Origin: Myxococcus stipitatus
Lineage (GTDB): Bacteria > Myxococcota > Myxococcia > Myxococcales > Myxococcaceae
Direction: 5' to 3'
Length of the DNA: 64,000 nt
Assembly (NCBI RefSeq): GCF_021412625.1
Contig: NZ_JAKCFI010000006.1
Span: 62,001 to 126,000 of the forward strand
The notes under the pieces are model-generated. The model was not told where the DNA came from. It was given only the letters and a program-made list of their open reading frames with translations, and searched no databases. Positions 8,017 to 15,658 of this stretch are shown here, piece by piece. Both the position numbers and the translations under genes were made by a program. Every line of letters begins with the position of its first letter. Positions within the stretch are counted from its first letter, which is position 1.

Positions 8017-8110
8017 GTCGATACCTCCGGCACGGCAGGAGAGCGAGCGCAAGCTGTGCACGCTCCCCTCCGCTGTCCACCCCCATGCTCACGATTGAAC
8101 GACTTTGGCC

Positions 8111-8126
8111 AGCACTCCCGAGTGCC
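8111..8126. terminator. Weak hairpin after the lipoprotein gene at 8132
   Basis: GCACT/AGTGC inverted repeat with a four-base loop just beyond the stop of the 8132-9412 gene and upstream of the FHA gene. It is short and without a T-run, so its termination role is uncertain. Confidence 0.25.
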
Positions 8127-8131
8127 AGGGC

Positions 8132-9412
8132 TCACTTTCCCGAGCCACAGGCGCTCGCCAGCTCCCGCACGTCCGCGTCGTAGTGCACGGCCAACGTCCC
8201 CGACGCCTCGAGGTGACGGACGAAGAGGGAGCCGAACACCTCCGCGTTGCCGCTCAGGTTCAACGTCGCGTCGGGGGCATAGAGGTTTCCCGCTACGACG
8301 CTGCCCGCGGAGATTCCCAGCGTCCCGTGTCCCGCCACGTACACCCGCGTGCGGGCCGGCGCATCGGTCGAGCCCAGCGCGAACGCCCCCGCCACCGTCA
8401 AATCCGCGCCGATGAACAAATCCAACTCGCCTGGAGGAACCACCTCGATGGAGAGCCGTTCGCCGATGACGATGCTGTCGCGCACGAACAAGGCGGTGCG
8501 CTCGCGGACGACGAGGTCGAGCCGGCCCTCGCCTTCGATGCCCGACAGGTAGAAGCGTCCGCAGGGCAGCTCCAGCGAGCGCTCGCCGGTGAAGCCACGC
8601 AGCGAATCCGGGTCCAGGCCGATGGCCGCGTTGTGGTTCCGGGTGGCGTGGTTGGCGATGAGGCCCGGGACGTCCAGCAGGGAGCCCGCGTCGCACGCGC
8701 ACGGCGCCAGGGACGCCACCGGCTCGCGGCTCACCTGCGTGGCCTGGACATCGCCGGACATGAGCCGGCCCTCGGGCACCGCGAGCTTCCCGTCGACCTT
8801 CAGCGACGCCAGGCCGACGTCGCCTCGCACCCACGCGTCGCCCGTCACCTCCGCCGTCACGTCGCCGGTGAGCGGACCGCCGCTGTAGAGGACGCCCTGC
8901 ACCGTCAGCGAGCGACCCAGCCGGATGCCGTCCCCGCCGCCGGCGCTCAGTTCGCCGCCGACCTTCACCGTGTCGTTGGCGGCGAGCCCGCCGTTGGTCG
9001 CCACGCCGCCGCCCTGACCGCCCGGCGTGTACTTGCCCAGCGAGCCGCGGAAGGCATCCGTGGAGAGCGCGGCGCTGAAGGCGAGCCTGTCGCAGGAGCA
9101 CAGCGCGTGGCGGAAGGCGCGCTCGGCCAGCTGGCCCGTGCACACCTTCTCGTCGGTGACGCCGTCGCTCACCAGCATCAGCGGTCCGGTCGAGGCGCAG
9201 AACGCCTCGTGCTCGTCCGGCGGGTCCTCGCTGGTGCTCGGTCCACTGTCCGGCGTGGACACGGGCCCCGGGCCGCCATCCGGCGCGGAGGTGAGGAGGG
9301 CCACCGGGTCCCTCACGGTGCAGCCCCCGCCCCACAGACTTCCCGCCAGCCAGAGCAGCGGGACGATGCGCCTCGACACGGCGGAGCACGACGATGGGAA
9401 GGCGGAGCTCAT
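8132..9412 (-). CDS. Lipoprotein with polymer-forming-like beta-helical domain, last gene of sigma-factor operon
   Basis: 426 residues. A signal peptide ends LWGGGC (lipobox-like). A Pro/Ser/Asp linker is followed by a Cys-containing segment with CSCDRLAFSAALS. The C-terminal two thirds have short repeated strands such as VGGELSAGGGDGIRLGRSLTVQGVLY, GDVGLASLKVDGKLAV and TLNLSGNAEVFGSLFV. They resemble bactofilin-like or DUF7305-like right-handed beta-helices, with several Cys (CACDAG, ELPCGRFYL). It starts within the stop of the upstream gene (ATGA at 9409-9412), with AAGGAGA upstream. It is probably a surface or periplasmic structural protein controlled with the ECF sigma factor. The exact family is not certain. 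Confidence 0.75.
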   Translation of the reverse strand: MSSAFPSSCSAVSRRIVPLLWLAGSLWGGGCTVRDPVALLTSAPDGGPGPVSTPDSGPSTSEDPPDEHEAFCASTGPLMLVSDGVTDEKVCTGQLAERAFRHALCSCDRLAFSAALSTDAFRGSLGKYTPGGQGGGVATNGGLAANDTVKVGGELSAGGGDGIRLGRSLTVQGVLYSGGPLTGDVTAEVTGDAWVRGDVGLASLKVDGKLAVPEGRLMSGDVQATQVSREPVASLAPCACDAGSLLDVPGLIANHATRNHNAAIGLDPDSLRGFTGERSLELPCGRFYLSGIEGEGRLDLVVRERTALFVRDSIVIGERLSIEVVPPGELDLFIGADLTVAGAFALGSTDAPARTRVYVAGHGTLGISAGSVVAGNLYAPDATLNLSGNAEVFGSLFVRHLEASGTLAVHYDADVRELASACGSGK

Positions 9413-10449
9413 CGACCGGAAATCTCCTTCAGACGCGCGCGCGCCGCCACCGCGTGCGGCGCATCGCCATGGTGCGAGAGGAACGCCTCCAACGCGCGCC
9501 GCTCCTCCGCGGTGTTGCCCAGGACACGGTGGGCCTCGGCGATGCCCTGTCGCACCTCCTGCGCCAGCAAGCCCTCGGGCCACTCGCGCAGCGCCACCTC
9601 GTACTGTCGCAGCGCGCCGCCCGCGTCGCCCAGGTGCTCCAACCGCAGCGAGCCGGAGGCCACGTGTGCCACATAGGCGGACATCGCGCGGGGCTGGGCG
9701 CGGATGACGCGTTGGTAGAGAGACTCGGCCCGCTTCCACTCCCCCGCCGCGCGGTGCGTGTTGGCCGCGCGCAGCAGGTCCTCCACGGGGACCGGGGCGA
9801 CGTTCCCGGGTGCCCGCGCGGGCGCCAAGGACGCGGGCTGGGCCGGGGGCGGCGACTTCATGGGGACCGAGGCAATGTTCCCTGGCGCTCGCGCGGGCGC
9901 CACCACCGACGTTGAGGACGCGGACGTCGGCTCGGCCGGGAGAGGAGGCTCCGCGGGGACTGGGGCGACGTTCCCAGCCGCTCGCGAGGGCGCCACCACC
10001 GACGCGGAGGAGGTGGACGTCGGCTCGGCCGGGGGCGAAGACTCCACGGGCCGCGAATCGGGACGGACCTCGGCGTCCACGGCGGGCGGTCCGCGTCCAT
10101 CGTCCGCCGCGTCCCCGCGCGGCACACCGGGGGGAGCCGGGGCATCCACGCTCGTTCGGGGCGCGGGCGTGGCACCGGCGCGGAGCGCCGACTCGCCTCG
10201 GAGGGCGAGCCATCCCAGGAACGCCGCCGCCCCCAGCACGAGGACGGCGCCGCCCACCCACATGCCCCAGTGCCACTTGCGCCGAGCGGGGCACATCGGC
10301 GGCGGGGCCTCCTCGAACGCGGCGAGCAGCGCCGCCTGCACCAGGGCCGCGGACCTCTGGCGGGAGATGCGGCGCGCGGGGCCATGCCCCCCATCCAGCG
10401 GAGGGAGCGCGTGCGATGGACCGCCCTCTTCATCCGAGATGTGGCTCAT
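9409..10449 (-). CDS. Membrane protein with periplasmic TPR-like domain, possible anti-sigma partner
   Basis: 346 residues. A cytoplasmic N-terminus of about 60 residues precedes one membrane span (WGMWVGGAVLVLGAAAFLGW, about 61-80). A Pro/Ala/Ser-rich linker carries three imperfect repeats of VAPxRAxGNVAPVP. The C-terminal 110 residues form TPR-like helices (EWKRAESLYQRVIRAQP, GGALRQYEVALREWPEG). It overlaps the ECF sigma gene by ATGA, the usual position of an anti-sigma factor. It lacks the HxxxCxxC zinc anti-sigma motif, so any sigma binding would use its short N-terminal region. The role is inferred from position and topology. Confidence 0.75.
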   Translation of the reverse strand: MSHISDEEGGPSHALPPLDGGHGPARRISRQRSAALVQAALLAAFEEAPPPMCPARRKWHWGMWVGGAVLVLGAAAFLGWLALRGESALRAGATPAPRTSVDAPAPPGVPRGDAADDGRGPPAVDAEVRPDSRPVESSPPAEPTSTSSASVVAPSRAAGNVAPVPAEPPLPAEPTSASSTSVVAPARAPGNIASVPMKSPPPAQPASLAPARAPGNVAPVPVEDLLRAANTHRAAGEWKRAESLYQRVIRAQPRAMSAYVAHVASGSLRLEHLGDAGGALRQYEVALREWPEGLLAQEVRQGIAEAHRVLGNTAEERRALEAFLSHHGDAPHAVAARARLKEISGR

Positions 10450-11090
10450 TCCGTCCCCCTGCCCGGCGCTCCGTCATCCCCTCCCGCCAGCGCGCGTAGG
10501 GCCGCCTTGCCCAGCCGCAATCTGCTGCGAATCGTCTCGAAGGGAATCCCCAGTTCGTTCGATACCTCCACCACGCTCAAGCCAAGCACATGGTGCATCA
10601 CCATGGCATGCCGCTGCTCGTCGGGAATCCGGTCCAGCAGCATCACCATCCGCCGCCGGTGGACGTACTCGTCCGGAGGCGCGTCCCCGGACGGGACGGC
10701 CATCAGCTCCGCGGGCTCGTCGCCGCGACGCGCCTCGACGCCCCGCGCGCGTTTGAGCCAGGCGAAGGTCGTCCGGGCCACCACCCGGTCCACCCACGAC
10801 GGGAAGCTCCCCTCGCCGCGGTAGGTCGACAATCCCCGCAGCAGCGCGATGAGGGCCTCCTGGGAGATGTCCTCCACGTCCACGTCCCCGCGCACGAGGT
10901 AGCGGACGAGGTTGCGCACCCGGGGCAACAGCTCCAACAGCAGCGACTCGGCGGCCTCCTTCCTCCCCTCGATGGCGGCCTGGATTCGCGGGTCCCCCCC
11001 GGGACGCGCTCGACCGATGGCTTCGGGACCCGTGCTCGGCATCGACTCCATGGAGAGCCGCAGCGGCGAAAACGGGTCATCGCCATTCAC
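10446..11090 (-). CDS. ECF-type RNA polymerase sigma factor
   Basis: 214 residues. Region 2 (about 45-115) contains LLPRVRNLVRYLVRGDVDVEDISQEALIALLRGL and FPSWVDRVVARTTFAWLKR, including the D-x-x-D-I-x-Q-E core-binding signature. Region 4 (about 150-205) has LLDRIPDEQRHAMVMHHVLG then the helix-turn-helix LSVVEVSNELGIPFETIRSRL. The start is GTG 11090, because it forms a GTGA overlap with the stop of the upstream gene. Internal ATG codons nearer region 2 are alternatives. It probably directs the four-gene operon 12208 to 8132 and other envelope genes; the inducing signal is unknown. Confidence 0.92.
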   Translation of the reverse strand: MNGDDPFSPLRLSMESMPSTGPEAIGRARPGGDPRIQAAIEGRKEAAESLLLELLPRVRNLVRYLVRGDVDVEDISQEALIALLRGLSTYRGEGSFPSWVDRVVARTTFAWLKRARGVEARRGDEPAELMAVPSGDAPPDEYVHRRRMVMLLDRIPDEQRHAMVMHHVLGLSVVEVSNELGIPFETIRSRLRLGKAALRALAGGDDGAPGRGTE

Positions 11091-12208
11091 GGCAGGACCA
11101 CCAGGGACAGCCCCACCCGGGGCCGGACGGGCCACCCCTTGTTGCGGGGGATGAACTCCAAATCATCGGTGTATCCGAACTCGGGCCGCCCCATCAGCGC
11201 GTCCGCCGCGACCCCCAGCTCCACCGCTGTCCTCCGGGAGAAGCGCCAGCGGAAGGTCGTCTCCGGCCCCGCGAGCAACGCGGTGGTGAAGTTGGCCGGG
11301 GTCGGCTCGATGCCCCGGACCCGTGGCTCCGTCTTCCGGTCGTAGACATGGGCTCCCACGCCGACCCCCACCGCCCACCGCAGCGTGCGGTGCTGGAAGA
11401 GCGGTGTGTCCACCCATATCCCCGCGGTGTACTGCTGGACACGCACGATGGTCCGGCTGTCCGTCAGCTCCGCGGGAAGTCCCACGAACATCTGCAGGCG
11501 CAAGCGCACCCGCCGCAGCTCCCAGCCCGATGAGAGCGACAAGGCCCGGTGGCCCGAACCAGCATAGCCGTCCCAGGCCGTCATCGCTCCAATCGTGAAC
11601 TGCCAGCGCCACCCCGCGGGCTCCATGGCCGCCGGGGGCATGGGCCACAGCTCCGGAGGCAGCGGCGCCCCGGGCGGTTCGGGGGGCACGGGCGCGGCGA
11701 CGACCACGTCCTCCGGCTGGGGTTCCGGGCCGGCGGGAGGGACGACGTCCCCCAGGGGATTGCCCGCCTCCACCGCGCGCAGGGCGGAGCGCACGACGAG
11801 CGCCACGGCCTCCGCGCCCGCGGACCACTCCAGCTCGCCGGGCCTTCCCTCCAGCCGCGCGGTGCGGACGAAGAGGTGCCGGCCCTCCGGCGCCATGACG
11901 TACACGCGCAGCTCCGGCCCCTCGCGCTCGAACCAGAAGACGGCGCGCGCGTGGAACGCCTCCGCGAAGTCGACCACCGTGCGCCAGCGCGCCAGCGGCG
12001 TCCCGGTGAACGCGGGGCCGGGCATGGCGCGCAGCTCGATGGGCAGGTCGCTGCTCTGGCCCCGGACCCGCTCCAGCAGCGCCTGGTCCTCCTCGGAGGA
12101 GATGCGCGCCAGGGCCAGCCACGACGACTTCTCGCTCGCGTCCGCGCCCCCGCCGACACACAGGGCGACGGTGAGCACCGCCCGGATCCACACGACGCCC
12201 GATGCCAT
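11087..12208 (-). CDS. Secreted protein with C-terminal beta-barrel-like domain, first gene of sigma operon
   Basis: 373 residues. The signal peptide ends near GGADASEK. Residues 30-140 form a mixed domain (ALLERVRGQSSDLPIEL, WFEREGPELRVYVMAPEGR) similar in style to myxobacterial proteins that sit with ECF sigma factors. A Pro-rich linker (about 150-195) leads to a C-terminal half with alternating amphipathic strands (WELRRVRLRLQMFVGLP, LRWAVGVGVGAHVYD, TTFRWRFSRRTAVELGVAAD) suggesting an outer-membrane barrel. It has no catalytic motif. A TAGCCT hexamer seven bases before the ATG suggests a short or absent leader. It may be an envelope sensor or the target of the linked sigma factor; this is inference. 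Confidence 0.7.
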   Translation of the reverse strand: MASGVVWIRAVLTVALCVGGGADASEKSSWLALARISSEEDQALLERVRGQSSDLPIELRAMPGPAFTGTPLARWRTVVDFAEAFHARAVFWFEREGPELRVYVMAPEGRHLFVRTARLEGRPGELEWSAGAEAVALVVRSALRAVEAGNPLGDVVPPAGPEPQPEDVVVAAPVPPEPPGAPLPPELWPMPPAAMEPAGWRWQFTIGAMTAWDGYAGSGHRALSLSSGWELRRVRLRLQMFVGLPAELTDSRTIVRVQQYTAGIWVDTPLFQHRTLRWAVGVGVGAHVYDRKTEPRVRGIEPTPANFTTALLAGPETTFRWRFSRRTAVELGVAADALMGRPEFGYTDDLEFIPRNKGWPVRPRVGLSLVVLP

Positions 12209-12356
12209 GCCTCGAAGGCTAGCGTCTCACGCGAGCGCCCGGGAAGCCCTGGAGCCTCGCGAATCAGGCTCGGACAAGCGCACGGAAAAGACGTGCTCTC
12301 CCTGCAACTATCCGGAGCGTCGACCGCTTCGGGGCTTGCATCCGCGGGCGCGTCCG

Positions 12357-13610
12357 TCAGCGCCCGACACGGGTATCGGCGGCGCGCAGCTCGCGGCTGA
12401 CGCGCTCCGCCTCGCGGAAAACCCGCAGGAGGTTGCCACCGAGAATCTTGTGCAGCTGCTCGCGGGTGTAGCCCCGGGCGAGCAGGGCCTCGGTGATGCG
12501 CGGCAGGTCGGCCACGGAGTCGATGCCCTCCGGCGTGGAGTTGATGCCGTCGAAGTCCGAGCCCAGGCCCACGTGGTCCACGCCCGCCACCTTGGCCACG
12601 TGGTCGATGTGGTTGACGAGCGACTCGAACGGAGGCCGCTTCACGCGGCCGGCCATCTCGCGGCTGAGCGCCATCTCCGCGCGGAAGCGCGTCGCCGGGT
12701 CCGCGTCCTTGTTCCGGGCCTTCAGGGCCTCGCCGGCGGCGTCGCGCTCCTGGGCACCGGCGGCGTACGCCTTGCGGTACGTGTCGTCGATGAACGCGGA
12801 GAAGAAGTTCACCATGACGACGCCACCGTTGGCGGCCACGGCCTTCAGCATCTCGTCCGTCATGTTGCGCGGGTGGTCGGTGAGCGCGCGCGCCGACGAG
12901 TGCGAGGCGATGACCGGCGCCTTCGTCACCTCCAGCGTGTCGAAGAACGTCTTGTCGGACACGTGGGAGATGTCCACGAGCATGCCCAGCCGGTTCATCT
13001 CCCGCACGACGTCCCGCCCGAAGTCGGTGAGGCCGTCGTGGTGCTTCACGCGCGCCTCCTGGAGGTCGCCGGACGAGTCGGCCCAGTCGTTGGTGTTGGA
13101 CCACGTCAGCGTCATGTACCGCACGCCGAGCCGATAGAAGTCGCGCAGCACGCCCAGGTCGTTCTGGATGGCGTGCCCGCCCTCGACGCCCATCAGCGCC
13201 GCCAGCTTCTTCTGTTTGCCAGAGCGCGCCGCCACGATGTCCTTGGACGACAGCGCCAGCACGAGCTGGTCCGGGCGCCGCTCGACGGCGCTCAGCACGG
13301 TGTCGATGAGCCGCAGCGCGCGGTGCGTCTCCTGCCCCGCGAACGCCTTGGGCTCCACCCAGATGGAGAAGAAGGCCGCGCCCAGGTTGCCGGCCCTCGC
13401 GCGGGCCAGGTCCAGGTGTCCCACGTCGCTGGCTGGAGGCGCGCCCAGGTCGAAGCCCTCCTCCAGCATGCGCAGCGGCGTGTCCACGTGCGTGTCGATG
13501 ATGAGCGCCGACTCGTGGATGGCGCGCGCCTTCGCGGAGACGGGCGCGGGGGACGTGGCGAGCGCGGGGGCACCGAGCAGCAACGCGGCGGCGAGGAGGG
13601 AGCGATTCAC
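12357..13610 (-). CDS. Secreted membrane-dipeptidase family (peptidase M19) zinc enzyme
   Basis: 417 residues. A cleavable signal peptide (ALATSPAPVSA) precedes the TIM-barrel amidohydrolase. Zinc-ligand motifs are in place: IIDTHVDTPLRM (H41, D43), LMGVEGGHAI (bridging Glu), LVDISHVS and VIASHSSARAL (two His), and the late GLGSDFDG catalytic Asp. The length matches the family (about 350-420 with signal). Known: M19 enzymes hydrolyse dipeptides and some D-amino-acid-containing substrates in the periplasm or outside the cell. This fits a predatory, protein-consuming lifestyle. It is followed upstream in the same direction by an MBL-fold hydrolase, 79 bases away. Confidence 0.93.
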   Translation of the reverse strand: MNRSLLAAALLLGAPALATSPAPVSAKARAIHESALIIDTHVDTPLRMLEEGFDLGAPPASDVGHLDLARARAGNLGAAFFSIWVEPKAFAGQETHRALRLIDTVLSAVERRPDQLVLALSSKDIVAARSGKQKKLAALMGVEGGHAIQNDLGVLRDFYRLGVRYMTLTWSNTNDWADSSGDLQEARVKHHDGLTDFGRDVVREMNRLGMLVDISHVSDKTFFDTLEVTKAPVIASHSSARALTDHPRNMTDEMLKAVAANGGVVMVNFFSAFIDDTYRKAYAAGAQERDAAGEALKARNKDADPATRFRAEMALSREMAGRVKRPPFESLVNHIDHVAKVAGVDHVGLGSDFDGINSTPEGIDSVADLPRITEALLARGYTREQLHKILGGNLLRVFREAERVSRELRAADTRVGR

Positions 13611-13689
13611 GCGGGACCTCGGGAGCAGGGGCGCGGGGACTCTCCCACGGCGCCCGGCGGGGTTGAAGCCACTGACGGCAACGGACGCC

Positions 13690-14586
13690 TCAGCGCTGGA
13701 CGGCGGCCGTCCCGCCCAGCCCGGTGTAGACGACCTCGAGCCAACGCGCGGTCGTCACGTGCCCCTCGCCGAAGGACTTGAACCGCTCCGGCAGGCCCTC
13801 GCGCTGGACCTGCTCGAGCGTGCGGCCGGCCGCCTTCTTCTGGCGCACCAGCGCGGTCGTCTCGCGCAGCATGGCGGCGAAGCGCTCCAGCGCCGCGCGG
13901 TCCGCCAGCTCGCCGTGGCCCGGGATGATGCGCGCGCCCGGCGGCAGCGACGCCAGCACCTGCTCCACGTTGCGCACGTAGCCCTCCACGCTGCCCCCCG
14001 CCTCCAGGTCGATGACGGGGAAGCGGTCGGTGAAGAAGAGGTCGCCCATGTGCAGCACGTTGCTGCCGACGAAGTACACCGTGCTGTCCCCGTCCGTGTG
14101 TCCGGAGGGCAGGTGTGTCAGGCGCACCTCCTCGCCGTTGAACCACAGGCTCAGTCCCTGCTGGAAGGTGATGACGGGCCGGGCATGCACCGGCGCGGGT
14201 GGCAGCGTCTCGCCCTGGCGCGTGCGGGGCTTCGACATCCGCTCGCGCACGGCGGCGTGCGCCACGATGGTCGCCTCGCTCCCCAGCACCGCGTTGCCCC
14301 CGGTGTGGTCCCTGTGGACGTGGGTGTTGAGGACGTAGGCGACCCTGCCTCCGCTCAGCGCGCGCAGCGCGGCGCGCACCTTGCCGATGAGCGGCGCCCA
14401 CTCGTCGTCCACGACGAGCAGGCCGTCCGGCCCCACGGAGACCGCGATGTTGCCGCCCTCGCCCCGCAGCAGGTGGATGTTGCCGGCCACCGGCGTGGAA
14501 CGGATCTCGACCTTCTCCACGTCCTTCGGCTGCGCGAGCGCGAGCAACGGCGACAGGACGAGCGCGACGATGCAGGGAATCCTCAT
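13690..14586 (-). CDS. Secreted MBL-fold metallo-hydrolase
   Basis: 298 residues. Signal peptide MRIPCIVALVLSPLLALA. The metallo-beta-lactamase motif NTHVHRDHTGGN gives H89, H91, D93 and H94. Later ligands are the His of LPSGHTDGDST, the Asp of HMGDLFFT and the His of IIPGHGE, so both metal sites look intact. This resembles the periplasmic subclass B3-like or quinoprotein-relay-like MBL hydrolases rather than a dedicated beta-lactamase. The substrate cannot be assigned. CGGAGG precedes the ATG. It lies directly upstream of the M19 dipeptidase gene and may be co-transcribed with it. Confidence 0.9.
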   Translation of the reverse strand: MRIPCIVALVLSPLLALAQPKDVEKVEIRSTPVAGNIHLLRGEGGNIAVSVGPDGLLVVDDEWAPLIGKVRAALRALSGGRVAYVLNTHVHRDHTGGNAVLGSEATIVAHAAVRERMSKPRTRQGETLPPAPVHARPVITFQQGLSLWFNGEEVRLTHLPSGHTDGDSTVYFVGSNVLHMGDLFFTDRFPVIDLEAGGSVEGYVRNVEQVLASLPPGARIIPGHGELADRAALERFAAMLRETTALVRQKKAAGRTLEQVQREGLPERFKSFGEGHVTTARWLEVVYTGLGGTAAVQR

Positions 14587-14892
14587 GGAGCCTCCGGGGA
14601 CTGCTTAGCAAGCTTCGCGGCTCCCGCATTCCCATCTTCGTCCGACGCGCCGCGTCCGGCGCGGTCCGTCAGGGCCTCGCGAGCGCGCCTCTCGCGCTCC
14701 GGGAGGCCGGTGGTGCGTCGCTGTCCGTCCTGGCGCGTGGACGGCCTGGCGCGCCGTGTACGGCGACAGGCGCCATCCCCAGAGGAGGGCGGCGCTGGCA
14801 CGCGGGCTGCTCAAGCCCGGAGAGACCTCAGGCGGTCGAGCCGACGAGGCGGTCGCGCCGTGGTGGCGCGAGGCGGAGTGTGGAGGTGGCTG
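14587..14892. other. Intergenic region between divergent genes
   Basis: This 306-base region must hold the promoter of the MBL hydrolase (a TAAGCA hexamer lies about 15 bases before its ATG) and that of the small protein at 14893. Open frames here have no recognisable product. I see no repeat or RNA gene. Confidence 0.6.
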
Positions 14893-15141
14893 ATGCTGAT
14901 GGCGGGGAAGCGGCTAGCGGTGTTCTCCATTCGCGAGGGCAAGGGCGGGAGCATCTGGGTGCGGGCGGGGAGCGCCTTCGTCAACAAGGACGGCTCGCTG
15001 AACGTGCTGCTCGACGTGCTGCCGCTGGACGGCAAGCTGCACGTGCGCGAGGCGGCGGAGAAGCGGGAGGGGCCGGGCGTGGGCGGACGGTACGCGGGGG
15101 AGCTGGGGCTGGACGCGGCGCCGGTGGGGGGCCACTCGTGA
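14893..15141 (+). CDS. Small conserved protein (82 aa) coupled to a ComEA-like gene
   Basis: 82 residues, starting at ATG 14893 with GGAGG six bases upstream (a second ATG follows at 14899). The body AGKRLAVFSIREGKGG is followed by WVRAGSAFVNKDGSLNV and LLDVLPLDGKLHVRE. This pattern is typical of a small beta-barrel-like family, seen in proteobacteria, whose function I do not know; it looks OB-like (strand-rich, basic then acidic). There is no signal peptide. It overlaps the next gene by GTGA, so the two are coupled. A DNA-related role is suggested only by that partner. Confidence 0.75.
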   Translation: MLMAGKRLAVFSIREGKGGSIWVRAGSAFVNKDGSLNVLLDVLPLDGKLHVREAAEKREGPGVGGRYAGELGLDAAPVGGHS

Positions 15142-15488
15142 GGGCGGGCCTGGCGGCGCTGGCGGCGCTGCTCCTGGCGACCCCGGGGCTGGCGGACGCC
15201 TCGCGGCTGCGCACGCAGTACTCCGGGGTGGTGAACCTCAACGACGCGACGGCGGACCAGCTCGACCTGCTGCCGGGCGTCGGGGCGAAGGCGGCGCAAC
15301 GCATCATCGAACACAGGACGCGGCGGCGCTTCCAGCGGGTGGAGGAGCTGGTGCGGGTGAAGGGCTTCGGCAAGAAGCGCTTCCTCAAGCTCAAGCCCCA
15401 CCTGTCGCTGGACGGCCCCACCACGTTGAGGGTGGAGCAGGTGCTCCCCCCTCCCGAGGGGAAGGAGGTGGTCGCCACGAGCCGATGA
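15138..15488 (+). CDS. ComEA-like secreted helix-hairpin-helix protein
   Basis: 116 residues. GTG start within the stop of the preceding gene. A signal peptide (ALAALLLATPGLADA) is followed by the ComEA-type segment VNLNDATADQLDLLPGVGAKAAQRIIEHR and VEELVRVKGFGKKRFLKLKPHL, a double helix-hairpin-helix that binds DNA backbone. Known: ComEA holds incoming DNA in the periplasm during natural transformation; short versions also occur outside competence clusters. The C-terminal 25 residues are Pro/Val-rich and unique. No other competence genes are nearby. Confidence 0.88.
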   Translation: MRAGLAALAALLLATPGLADASRLRTQYSGVVNLNDATADQLDLLPGVGAKAAQRIIEHRTRRRFQRVEELVRVKGFGKKRFLKLKPHLSLDGPTTLRVEQVLPPPEGKEVVATSR

Positions 15489-15522
15489 AAACCTGATTCG
15501 AAGCGGAACCCCTTTGGAAAGA

Positions 15523-15566
15523 GGGGCGCCGCCCGCCGGGAGGTCCTCGCTGGCGGGTGGCGCCCC
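15523..15566 (+). terminator. Large hairpin after the ComEA-like gene
   Basis: A 15-bp stem, GGGGCGCCGCCCGCC with GGCGGGTGGCGCCCC, containing a single G-T wobble and a 14-base loop. It lies 34 bases past the stop and before the C69 peptidase gene. There is no strong T-run. It is a likely terminator or transcript-end stabiliser. Confidence 0.6.
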
Positions 15567-15658
15567 GTTGGCGCCCTCGCGCGAGCGGCCGGGGAGCTGC
15601 CAGGCGGGATGCAAGAGTGGTTTGTATCCGGCGCCGGGCTGATAGAGCATCCGCCGCC

